This document shows, in pieces, positions 23,327 through 33,249 of a DNA stretch of 64,000 nucleotides (positions are counted from its first letter, which is position 1; every line of letters begins with the position of its first letter). The translations under genes and the position numbers were made by a program. Location: NCBI RefSeq assembly GCF_000247695.1, contig NW_004624743.1, forward strand, positions 1,464,113 through 1,528,112, written 5' to 3'. Source of the stretch: Heterocephalus glaber (Eukaryota; Chordata; Mammalia; Rodentia; Bathyergidae). The notes under the pieces were generated by a model. The model was not told where the DNA came from and did no database searches. It was given only the letters and a program-made list of their open reading frames with translations.

Positions 23327-23885
23327 AATTTCAGATAGAATCTTGCTTCAAGGAGAGTGATTTGAACTCACCGTATCTCACTGTAACCAGGAGGCCCAGG
23401 AGAGGGCAGAGAGGGATTTTGTAGCTTGAGGTGTCTGTGAGCACATGCTTGTATGTGGAGGTTTCCCGTATAGGTGGCAGAAGGATGGAGCTGATGCTCT
23501 TGGACCGCTTTCCCGAAAGCCTCAGGTAACGGGCACATCGTTTTTTCTCCCACGCTTAATGGGTTTCTAAATCCTTAGTGCTTATCAAACAAAGCCTTAA
23601 TTAGAGCAGCGACTGAGGAGCAGGCACCCTGAGCTGAAGGAAGGTCATATGTGTTCTACCATCGCTGCAGGCTTCTGGAAGCCCAGGGGGAAGGGGCTCG
23701 GCAGGAAGGGAAGAGTGGGTGAGAGCCGTGCAGCGTGCTCGTGCTAGTGCTCGAAGTGAAAAGGGTGTTTTTACGGCAGGACTGGGGGAGGCTAAAGAGC
23801 ATCTTGAGTGTAACAAAACAAAAAGCAATAATGTTTTTCCGAGACGAATAATAAAAGCCGGGTGGTCTCTTCAATTGCTCCCTGT

Positions 23886-23911
23886 GGGTGGGAGGGAGGG
23901 AGGGAGGGAAG
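23886..23911 (+). repeat. GGGA-type simple repeat
   Basis: Short run of GGGTGGGAGGGAGGGAGG units; low copy number. Confidence 0.85.
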
Positions 23912-24749
23912 GGCTCCTTCCTGGTGGGCGTGGCCGTGCGCATGGATCTTCCATGTCTTCCACGTAACCACCATAACCCTCCGTGCTGTTTAGGCTGGGA
24001 ACTCCATGGAGACCTGATTGCCACCTGCTGCTGTGGCCACACCTGAGGGTCTGTGTGTTTTTGTTCATCTGTGTTTGTGAAGTAGAAGCAGACATGAAAA
24101 ACTCAGATTCTCAGCCATGAAGCTTTCTTTTACAGCTGTAACCCATTAAACAGGATCGTGGGCATTCTACTGTTCTTATTTACTGCAAGACATTGCAGTT
24201 GACCTTTTAACCCAGATCGTAGAATCTCCGTGTTTCGAGGAAAAATTATAAAAGTAAAAATTCAGAAGCTGACTTTAGCTTGGCCCTGGAGATGACTTCA
24301 GGGCTTTCTTAAGTTTCATGTCGAGACCAAGGACGGGCTCTGCATAAGAGCCGAAGATTGGGAAGGTTTCCAGAACGTCTTAGCTCGGATGGTCATGGTC
24401 CACCTTCGTTGTTAATACTCCTGCCTTCCTAGGTTATTGGACACACCTGTATCCGCGTATGTAAGAGATGCTCCCAGAGCAGTCACATGTGCTTTCCTAG
24501 CGTCCCTCTTCCCTTTGCTTCCATGGATCCAGTCAGCGATTTCTCCCGGATGCTGGGCCCCCTCGGCGCTTCTGTTCCCAGCAGAGACTCCTGGGGCCTT
24601 TCTCCCTCGAGGGCACACGTGTGCACGCACCTGTCAGGAGTGAGCACAGTCAGCCATGCGAAGCCCTCATGGAGAGCATTTGGGCAGGGCAGAAAGGCGC
24701 AAGCGGACCTGTGAGTGCTCCGGCTGTCACCGTGTTAAGGAGGCCCCTC

Positions 24750-25850
24750 TCCACCCGCTGACTGTGGATCCCGTCAAGATCCCAGGAAACTTCTTGTGAA
24801 ACTGAGCAGGATGAGCCAACAATTGCTAAGGAAAATCAAAGGCCCAGAAGTAGGCAAGACAGAGTGAGGTCGGGGCCCTGGCACCCAGGTGTGGACAGCA
24901 AGCTGCGGGGATGGGGACTTCGTGTGCTGATTCTGAGGTGGCTGGAAGCCGGGCCCAGGGGCCGACCGAGCAGCCTGAACAGGGTGACCATGGGGAGACC
25001 GTGTGCCGAGCAGGGAGTGCCGCGGCTCGGCAGGGAAGGGGGAAGCTCTGAACAGTGCTCCCCGCCCTCCCGGCCCTGTGGAGAACCAGTCTATTTCTCA
25101 TTTCACCCCCATTCAAATCGGTTAAATTTGGGAAGCAAATCTGAAAATTGTGCTAGAAGATACAAGAAAGAATGAAACACTTGGAGGCATTAAAAATAAA
25201 CTACACCTGTCTGCATGAATGTCTTAGAAATGTAACATTCGAGTGCCAGAGCGAGTCGTACAGGTTTAATGAAGTAGCAGTCCTGTAAAATAGAGAGCGC
25301 AAGATAGCGTCTGTGCTGTGAAGTGTGGAAGCACGCGTGTAATGATGCGCATCGGACTCGAGACGCGTTCCCTCGTGACAGTGACAGAGAGGGCCGTGGG
25401 CCCTACGCTGTATCTGTAGGGTGTATTATTTTGAGAATAAAAATGCTTTAAAGTAACACGGCACACTCAACTCCACCTGGATATTGCACAGTAAGGAAAT
25501 GGTTGGATACATTGTGGCAGTCACACACTATGAAGTATTTTCCAGTTATTCAAAAGAATGGTTTGTATCTACCTCACTTCACATGAAGAGTGTGGAGAGT
25601 CATTACTTAGTGAAGGAAGCAAGGTGAAGAAAAGGGAGTGGAGAGTCCCCCCATTTCACAGGGGCGTGGTGCGTGCTTGTGTCCGACCCTAGGAACAGGA
25701 AACCGTGAAGGCCATGGTGTGGCCGTTTACAGAGCGAGAGGAGCAGGAGGGCATGGGGCTGTGATTTACGCCTGTCGCACCTGGACTCTGACTGCTTTTA
25801 AAGGCCAGGGACCGCTTTACCTAAACAGTCAAGTTTGTCAGGGAAGCTGC
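24750..25850 (+). mobile_element. Ancient L1 (L1M-type) ORF2 3' region remnant
   Basis: Near 24770 the translation reads DPVKIPGNFL and then GKSKAQK, resembling the L1 ORF2 segment that precedes its C-terminus. Near 25500 the pattern GGTTGGATACATTGTGGCAG ... CAAAAGAATGGTTTGTATCT ... GTGAAGGAAGCAAGGTG fits the L1M 3' end. Frames are broken, and the middle (24870-25250) is only tentatively part of the element. Confidence 0.55.
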
Positions 25851-26094
25851 CTGTGTTTGACTGGAGGCTGTGCTTACTCCGCCAGAAGCAACCCAGACGG
25901 AGACGCCCCCCGGAGAGCAGTGGCTTGTGTGTCTAAACACACGATGGGAGCCAGTTGAAATGCCTTTCAGTCCCTCTCCCTTTTCGTTCATTAACACAGT
26001 TCATCCTGACTGTAGCGAGTCCTTTTTGATGATATTTGTAAAGTGCTCACAACGTGCTGGGTGGCATAAAATCAAAGCAGGCAACTATGGTAAG

Positions 26095-26162
26095 GGTGGA
26101 GGAGGTAGCTCCGTGGCAGAGTGCTTCCCGTCCTGTGTGAGGCCTGAGTTCAGTCCTCCATC
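26095..26162 (+). repeat. Old ID-like SINE fragment
   Basis: GGAGGTAGCTCCGTGGCAGA and GAGGCCTGAGTTCAGTCCTC resemble a decayed ID body with recognisable A and B boxes. It is followed directly by a CA repeat. Confidence 0.6.
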
Positions 26163-26163
26163 C

Positions 26164-26185
26164 CACACACACACACACACACACA
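26164..26185 (+). repeat. (CA)n microsatellite
   Basis: About 11 CA units immediately after the ID-like fragment, where the A-rich tail would be. Confidence 0.95.
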
Positions 26186-26326
26186 AGGAGTAACTTGAGT
26201 AGCTCACGAAATGGGGTGCTTTGCCCGGGAATCTGCAGACCATATTCTCTCTTTTCCTGTCTTGGATATGAGTGAGAAGGAGCAGCGAATCTTTTTTGGA
26301 GAGCAGGTCAGGATTTAATGTGGATC

Positions 26327-26418
26327 TTTTTTTTTTTTCTGGTACCAAGGATCAAACTCGGGTGGGTCCTTGAGCTTGTGCAGCAGTTGGTGGAACCACT
26401 GAGCTAAATCTCCGCCTC
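26327..26418 (-). repeat. ID-type SINE just upstream of exon 9
   Basis: T tract, GGTACCAAGGATCAAACTCG and CCACTGAGCTAAATCTCCGCC, antisense. The element ends 39 nt before exon 9, so the branch site and pyrimidine tract must fit into the short remaining interval. Confidence 0.92.
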
Positions 26419-26457
26419 TGTGGATTGTTTTTGACATTCTTGTTTTTTTTCTTGTAG

Positions 26458-26570
26458 TTTGCGGGATGACAGAATTCGAGTGGAGAGGATGGATAATGTT
26501 TATTTTGAATACAGCCATGCTTTCCAGGTGGTCACAGAGTTCTACACAAAGGACCCAGTGGATGTCAGAG
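26458..26570 (+). CDS. MSH3: MSH3 exon 9 (connector domain)
   Basis: This 113-nt exon (human length) completes the split Gly codon and encodes [20 protein letters not shown], then [17 protein letters not shown]. It is part of the connector domain; the DDRIRVERM and YFEYSHAFQ landmarks are characteristic of MSH3. The acceptor has a strong pyrimidine tract (TTCTTGTTTTTTTTCTTGTAG) and the donor is GTGAGT. Confidence 0.97.
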
Positions 26571-26842
26571 GTGAGTATTTTACACATTGGCCAGAAGTCC
26601 TTGGGCGGGCTGATTTGAATGCAGCCTGCTTGGTTTGAATGCGGGTTCATGACTTTCAGTCTAATGACAGCTAGGTTGTGATCAGAAGTCAGTGGGCGCA
26701 GCCAGGAAGGAACATTGACAGCATCTTCCTTTCTCCATGGGACCTCTGGGCCCGTGTCCATCAGAATGTAAGGAGTTACTGAAGACAGTTTTTTCTTGCT
26801 TATCTTTAAGATGGCCCATTAGTATCCCTGCATTTCATTTTA

Positions 26843-26877
26843 TTTATCTATCTATCTATCTATTTATTTATTTATTT
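26843..26877 (+). repeat. (TATC)n(TTTA)n compound tetranucleotide repeat
   Basis: About four TATC units followed by about four TTTA units, directly adjoining the tail of an antisense ID SINE from which it probably grew. Confidence 0.95.
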
Positions 26878-26953
26878 TTGGTACTGGGGATTGAACTCAG
26901 GTCCTTCCACTTGCGCAGCAGGTGGCAGAACCACTGAGCTAAATCCCTGGCCC
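26877..26953 (-). repeat. ID-type SINE
   Basis: GGTACTGGGGATTGAACTCA ... ACTGAGCTAAATCCCTGGCC, antisense. Confidence 0.93.
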
Positions 26954-27525
26954 TATCCCTGCATTTTAACAGAACATCTGGATAAATACTTAGCTGGAGG
27001 CTAGGATCGCGAAAGATTGGGTGCCAGAATTAAAGTGGCAGGGCATTAGTGCCGGGCTCTGACATGTAAGGGAGCCGTTTTTGGTCTCATTCAGGCACTG
27101 GGAGCTTGATTTTGTCTCTACCTCTCCTTCCTGCCAGGCCAGCTTGTGTTAGGGCCCGATTCATAGATTTGAGTTGAATGCATTTTCCCCTTGGCTTAGA
27201 CTTAGCCCCTCCCCAGTGCTCCTCGGACCCCTCACAGAGATCCTCTGTCCTTGCCATGGGCTGTGGATCCTGACTCCTCGTCTCCTGCTGCAACCTCCCT
27301 GTCTCGCTAGTTCTTCCCTCCACGTCCGAAGGGTATCTGCTTAGCTTGTGCCTGGGACACAGAGTGCTGGGCCAGAGGGAATCAGGTGCCTGAGCCATGT
27401 CCCACTTGGGACCCCAGGATGCAGTGCCACTGCAGATGAGCCTGCCCTCTTCCTTTCTGGGCATCAGGTCACTTGAGGGACACAGATGGAGCACAGCCAT
27501 CTGTGAGGAGGGAACCTCAAAGTAG

Positions 27526-28177
27526 TGTCGCGGGCCCTTGGAAGCTTGAGGTCCCTGTCTTCGTGTTGCAGAATTTAAGGGACAGGAGAAACCACAGGTG
27601 AAACAGGAGGATTTTACTCCAGGATTTTAGGTGAACACTGCCCCAGTGGACTCGTGTCCAAAGGCTGATTCCTGAACAAAGGAGAGGCTCCAATTTTTAT
27701 ACTTAGGGTCAGAGGGGTCTGGTGTGAAACTGGTGGGTAGGCAAACAAGGTTACAAAGTGGGACAAAGGCAGTTACTCATACAGTGACAGCTTTATATCT
27801 TAGCCTTGAAAGAAAACCAGATTCTCTGAGAACAGGATGTCTCAGGACCTTGTTGACAGGACCAGGTTGTTAATCTTCTCTGTACTGGCCAGAGGATGGC
27901 AGCCACAGGAGAGGAAGGGCCCGAGGGGGATTGTTCAAGGCTGAGAAAACTTACTTCTTATAAGTTCAGCTCTACCTGGGTGATAGCTCATATATGGAGG
28001 AAGGAGACGCCCATCCAGGTGAGTGTAGGGCCCACCCTGACCCAGAGGTCCAGCCCGAGGGCCATGTCCCTTTGGGAGACTCTGAAAGGCCACGTACCAG
28101 GGACCCCTGCAGAGGATCCCGATCTCCTGGTTGGTGCAACAACACAAGATAAGAAGAAAGCCTTAGAGATAGAATCA
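27526..28177 (-). mobile_element. Probable solo LTR of an endogenous retrovirus
   Basis: In minus orientation there is a TATA-like AGTATAAAAATTGG near 27700, then an R-like segment and an end ...GGGCCCGCGACA at 27526. The + strand edge is TGTCGCGGGCCC. A possible start TGATTCTATC at 28177 would leave imperfect flanking repeats (AAGTAG and AAGTAA). No viral genes or primer-binding site were seen. The right boundary is a guess. Confidence 0.42.
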
Positions 28178-29764
28178 AAGTAAAACAGGGAGCTGGGATG
28201 GTCAGTGCTGAGGAAGCAGCAAAGACCCTGAAGCAGCCAGAATGCTGATATTTCCTGGTGACGCAGTCATTGTCAGATTGGGGTCAGGGGCTGGTGTGGT
28301 TGCTAGGGCTGAGTTGCTGATGCAGCCAAGGTTTGTAGGAAATGGACAGTATTCTTGGGTTGGGAACAGAACAGACCAGAATAGGTTGTGGTTAATGATT
28401 AACCTGTCTTTACAGTTAAGGAGGTTTCATTTCTGGGAACAGAATTTGGATAAGAGTCACTCTGACCTCGGCTGTGTATCATATCAGAGCCTCACAGCTT
28501 CACAGGCCATTTCTCTGGCCTCTGCTGTTGCTGTTGGCTGGTGCGGTGCTGGTGATAGCTTTTAATCCACACACCACTGCAGTGCCCCCATGAGTCACAA
28601 TAAGCTTTAGTCAGATTCGTTTCTTAAAACAAGCCGATTGTGGGGTTAACTCTTTGTGGCCTGGATTGCTTGCAGCCTGCTGTGGGTATGATCAACAGGG
28701 CAGTCTCCCGCAGACACGCAGGCTGCAGGGACCGCACTGAGGGAGGCCAATGTGCTGGTGTCACCTTTGTCATTCTTCCAGGCCAGATACAAGCACTCAC
28801 TTTTGGTCAGTGCTGCCTTGGGACACATGGGCCTCAGTCTGTATCAGGTTCCTGGGGAACGGCTACAAAGTTACAAGAAAATCACTGCTCAGGCGAAGGT
28901 GAAGGGGGGGTGTTAGCTCTTTGTTTACACTCTGATTTTATGAACATCTATAATTAAAATAAAAAGATATACTGTTGGTTTATTCTTAATTTCTGAAAGT
29001 AGTAAACTCTTACTGCAAAAGCATTAACTCTGCAGTTGTGTAGAAAGAAACAGGAAGTCTCTGCCCTCTGGCCCTGCCCCGCCTGTCTCCGGGAGATTGT
29101 GAAAACTTCTACTCAAGTCCCTAAGGGTGGTTTTAGGGACAAACGCACAATACCCACATGAATGTACCTGGTTAGTGTGTTGGACGGTGGTGAATGCTAA
29201 GGAGAAGATAAGGCAGGAAGGACTAGAGTTTGCCGAGGAGGCCGAATCTGAATCTGTGCAAACGGCGAGGGGCAGAGGGAGCGTGGGGGCCTTCGGGGTC
29301 CACTGGGGTACTCAGCCGGGTGGGGGTGGGGAGCTGGGACCCTGTCCGTGGTGCTAAGATTCGGCCTTCTGCTCTCAGTGGGGTGGGGTGGGCGGTCTGG
29401 ACTGGGTGCCGGTTCAGCAAGAGCTCCTCTGTTGGCCTCATCACTGGGATTGGCCGGGACCCCAAGAATGCCCATCCCTGTGTCTGGCTGGCCACTCAGC
29501 TTGAGCCCTGCAGTCCAGGCTGTCCCTTTCAGTAGGCGTACATAATCTGTGTTTAGTGGAATGTGTGAGTGTTACCCTGTGGGTGTGTATTTACCCTGTA
29601 GGTCATCGCTGGTGTTTTTGTTTGCAAAAGATTTTTCAGCTCACCTTGTATATATGTCTTTATATATATATATATAAATTAATTGGTGCATTTTAGATAA
29701 TACATAGAGAATTTTATATTTTCTTTATTCTTTATTGTTCTCCAAAAAAGATTCATCGCAAGCA

Positions 29765-29824
29765 CAAGTGCATTGCAAGCTCAAGGTCCTGAGTTCAGTC
29801 CCCAGCACCAAAAAAAAAAAAAAG
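29765..29824 (+). repeat. ID-type SINE, 5'-truncated
   Basis: TTGCAAGCTCAAGGTCCTGA, GTTCAGTCCCCAGCACC and a poly-A of 15. The A-box half is missing or scrambled. Confidence 0.75.
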
Positions 29825-29966
29825 ATGCCTCCTTTCTCCTATGTCATTTGTAATCACTCACAATTTTTCCAATGGGCCAGTTTAGGAGATAGCATCTAAA
29901 GTTTACTTAGGATTGTTTTTTAATAATGGAAATAATGTTAATGAGGGTATCCGTTCTATTTTTTAG

Positions 29967-30081
29967 GTTCTCAAAGTTTTTCTGGCATCATTAACTTGGA
30001 GAAACCTGTGATTTGCTGTTTGGCTGCCATAATAAGATACCTCAAAGAGTTTAACTTGGAAAAGATACTCTCCAAACCCGA
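29967..30081 (+). CDS. MSH3: MSH3 exon 10 (connector domain)
   Basis: This 115-nt exon (human length) starts [20 protein letters not shown] and contains [19 protein letters not shown], well conserved with human residues about 485-523. It ends two bases into the Glu codon before GTAAGT. It is AT-rich, unlike GC-rich exons 5 and 8. Confidence 0.97.
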
Positions 30082-30361
30082 GTAAGTGGTGTCTCAAGTC
30101 AAAAGGGCAGGTGGAGAGTTACAGTAAAAATGTTTCAACTTTAGTATGTGTTATATTCAGAGGATTTACCTGCTTTTGGTAGAATTCCCTAGGACAGGAC
30201 AGAGAAAGACTCTTTGGTAGTACTGCTGCAGAATAATACAAATATTAATTAACTTAAAATATTGATAAAATTCTGGCAGCTTGTATTCATGGTAACCATT
30301 TGGTAGATTGTTTTGGCTGTGGAACTGTGCTTTCTCTTAAGGGGATTAAGAAGTAGGTTTA

Positions 30362-30451
30362 GGGCCGGGGATTTAGCTCAGTGGTTCCACTGCCTACCTT
30401 GCAAGCGCAAGATCCCAGTTCTATCCCCAGTACCAAAAAAAAAAAAAAAAG
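30362..30451 (+). repeat. ID-type SINE
   Basis: GGGCCGGGGATTTAGCTCAG ... GTTCTATCCCCAGTACC with a poly-A of 16: sense, near-consensus. Confidence 0.94.
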
Positions 30452-31157
30452 GAAGTAGAGTTAAAAGCATTCACAACATTTTGCTACTTTTCTAACTCCT
30501 GGTTTCAGCTCTTGTTTCACAGACTGTACATTTGGAGAGAAAGGGGCGAGCTATTAATCCAGGTGCTTTTCGCAGAGTGACTAACTTGCAGATTTCAGAA
30601 ACGTCACCAGACAGTGGCTGTCAAGGGGAACGCTAGTGTAACGAGGTGACAGTGGGGTCGACTTCTTGCCTCTCTCTTTCTCCACCACCAACCCTGTCCT
30701 GCCGCCGTCAGGAGTCACCGCCCACCAGTGGCCCTGGGTCAGTGAACTCGGCACTCCGCAGGGCTGGCCAGCAGGGAGCTGGACAGTGGCGCTGACTTGA
30801 GGTGCTGGGCAGAGTGGGACAGGGAGCGTCCTTGGGAGTCTTGTCATAAGGTCTCCGATGTACTCTGTGCAGTCCTTGATGAAACAGTGATGCTTCTCTA
30901 GAGGCATAGTTGTCCCGTTTGAAGCAGTGTAGATGGCATCGCAGGGAAATGGGTTTGTTGTGTCACGTGTGTGCCATGCACAGTGAGTGTCTGTAGGACC
31001 AACAGAGTGAACTGAGCTGGAAGTCGGTGTGTGGGAGGGCGTGGCACACACCGCTCCAAGAGGACCCCTTGCTAGGTCAGGAGTTGCTTCTTCTGGGGAG
31101 GAGGAGGAAGATGATGGTGCGTGATGGCTCAGAGGCATTTGAATCACTTAAACTTTT

Positions 31158-31238
31158 TTTTTTGGTACTGGGGATCAAACTTGGGTCCTTGCGCTTGTGC
31201 AGCAGGCAGCAGAACCACTGAACTAAATCCCTGGCCCT
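31158..31238 (-). repeat. ID-type SINE with target-site duplication
   Basis: GGTACTGGGGATCAAACTTG ... CTGAACTAAATCCCTGGCCC, antisense, flanked by the perfect direct repeat GAATCACTTAAACTTTT (from 31141 and from 31239). The duplication shows a recent LINE-mediated insertion. Confidence 0.95.
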
Positions 31239-32484
31239 GAATCACTTAAACTTTTAACCTGGTGTTATATTAACCTGTGAGTGTTCTAGTATGGCCGAAG
31301 GGTTTTACTTTTAGAAAGTGGCGGCCTGCCATGATGCCTCAGTGGATGCTGCTTTAACCCCACAGTTAGGCTATTGGAGAGGCCCATCTGTGTGGTTGAT
31401 GGTGTTAAAAATTTTTAAAAATTTAAAGAAGCAAGAAACAAAAGAAGAAACATGCTGTACTATGTACACGTAACGATTCCCCAAGACTATTGTAAGCTAC
31501 ATGAACTGCAAACGTACAAAAAAACAAAAACAAAAAAACCCCAAAGAACAAGCCATCTGCATTGGGCTTGAGAAGCTTCAGTGCTGGAGAAGCTTCAGCA
31601 AAGTAGTCAGGGATGGACAGCTCGCCCAGGAAGGAAGCAGCACCAAGGAAGGAAGAGTTAACATCGGAGTAGTGAAACTGTCCCCTGCTTTGTAAAATCA
31701 GATTCTGATGTGTCTGGGTGATGATTTGAGACTGAAAGAGTGTGTCCTCTCATATTGAGTTAAAATAACAGCAAACAATGAAGCAAAGCGATAGGCCCTC
31801 ATTTTGTATGTGTTCCTAGCTCCTCGTAGACAGTCAGAAAATATGGAGTTAATGAAAGAAGGAAGGAATTCCAGATCCTGGAGAGTGGATTTAGTTGGAA
31901 ATTGCCACAAAGACATTGGAAGCAGGAAGAGCGGCTGCAGATGGCGACCAGACTGGACTGCTGCAGCCTGGGTGGTGGGGCTTCACAGGTGGTATGTGAC
32001 TTCACTCTGGAGACCATGCCAGGGGACTAGGTCTGCAGGCCGTGTAGTTTGGAAAGACAAAGCAACCTCTTGAGGCAGTTACTTTGGAAAAAGTGAATAT
32101 TCTCCTTGTGTATGAAATGCGGTTGTATTACTTTATAATCATGTTATGCTGCTGAACTTTTGAACTTGTACTTTAAGACTTGTATTGTCAGGAAAAATGA
32201 ATTCAACTTGAGTTGCTTTGTTTAGTGAATGCTTTCATAAAAATTGCTGCATATATTATAAAATCGAGGAGCATTTATTTCAAGGTCTTTGTGCCTTTAC
32301 AATAGAATTTGAGGTGGTGGAAGAAGATATACCATTTCAGGAATGATTCTTAGGAGTAGGTGAAGTAAAGTGTTTTAATAAGGGAAAAATTTGAGGTTCC
32401 AAAATTGTTTTGAGGATTTAAGTGTGGCTATTCCGAGCAGAATAATGTAACAGCATAGCTATAGCATGAAGGACAGCAGGTGGA

Positions 32485-32850
32485 TCCTGGTGTAGTTTGG
32501 ACGTTGAATGTCCCAGAGGCCCACAGGTCACAGGTCACAGGTCACAGGCCTGGTCTCCAGCCTGTGGTGCTTTTGGGCAGAGATGGGCCTGCAGGAGGAA
32601 GTGAGGTCACGGGGGCGTGTCCTCCAGGGGGACCCAGATGCTGGCCCCTCCTGTCTCCCTCCGTGCTTCCTTTCCCACACACTGTCTGCCATCATGCGCT
32701 GCCTGGGCACAGGCCCAAAGGCGCCAGGCAAATCAGCCATGGCCTGGAACCTGTGAAGCGCCGAGCTAAGATAACCTTTCCTCCTTATAAGTTGATTATC
32801 TCAGGTATTTTGTCACAGGAACATAAAGCTAACAATTATGACAGAATTAG
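32485..32850 (+). mobile_element. MaLR-type (ERVL-MaLR) LTR
   Basis: The end TAACCTTTCCTCCTTATAAG, TTGATTATCTCAGGTATTTT, GTCACAGGAACATAAAGCTAAC is the conserved 3' part of MST/THE1-like MaLR LTRs, and the start (GGTGTAGTTTGGACGTTGAATG) fits their 5' end. Near 32525 it carries three AGGTCA half-sites. No internal sequence was found. Confidence 0.7.
32525..32544 (+). promoter_or_regulatory. Triple AGGTCA direct repeat, DR1 spacing
   Basis: AGGTCA occurs at 32525, 32532 and 32539, each separated by one base (C), then AGGCCT. AGGTCA with 1-nt spacing is the DR1 motif bound by RXR heterodimers, HNF4 and COUP-TF type nuclear receptors. The sequence is observed; activity is inferred. Confidence 0.6.
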
Positions 32851-33139
32851 TCCAATTTTTTTTTTAATTAGTCCAGTTCTTAAAGGTATGACATTTTAGA
32901 GGCATTGCCTTTTTTTGTTATCAGAAATGAATGCTTTGTCATCTTGGACGATTTTTCATTGAGATTAGTTTGGTCAGAATTTTAAGTAAGCTTTGGCTTT
33001 GGAAATTGTAGGAAAGAATGAGAAAATTCACCCAAGATGAACTCTAAAACCTTTTTATTAGAAAATTGCTTATAAAAACAGAATGATAATACATGGTGAC
33101 TTCTTTTATTTGTGAATATAGAGTTAATATATAAGCTAC

Positions 33140-33245
33140 TTAACGACATCTAATAGGTACAGGCCAGGGATGCTGCCAAACATTTAAACTCACAGGACAT
33201 CCCACTATCCCCTAGAAGAAAATAACAACAATAATAATACATCTC
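33140..33245 (+). repeat. MER20-like DNA transposon remnant
   Basis: ACATCTAATAGGTACAGGCC and AGGGATGCTGCCAAACATTT followed by CACAGGACATCCC match the MER20 body as I recall it. Partial copy. Confidence 0.6.
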
Positions 33246-33249
33246 AACT

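Larger units (their letters stand above)
10048..26457 (+). other. MSH3: MSH3 intron 8 (16.4 kb)
   Basis: The largest intron of the window. It holds a CTGGG pentamer array, B1, B1-dID and ID SINEs, three L1 3' fragments (13036-15010, 15800-16420, 18035-18400) with a nested solo LTR (14225-14746), a MaLR LTR (20530-20860), a TG microsatellite, and an old L1M (24750-25850). Stretches 10920-11320, 12282-13035, 16862-18035, 18400-20530 and 20860-24750 (apart from the TG repeat and a GGGA run) show nothing I recognise with confidence. Confidence 0.8.
26571..29966 (+). other. MSH3: MSH3 intron 9
   Basis: It holds a tetranucleotide repeat plus ID SINE (26843-26953), a probable LTR (27526-28177) and a truncated ID SINE (29765-29824). 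The rest (26954-27525 and 28178-29760) shows nothing I recognise with confidence. Confidence 0.8.
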
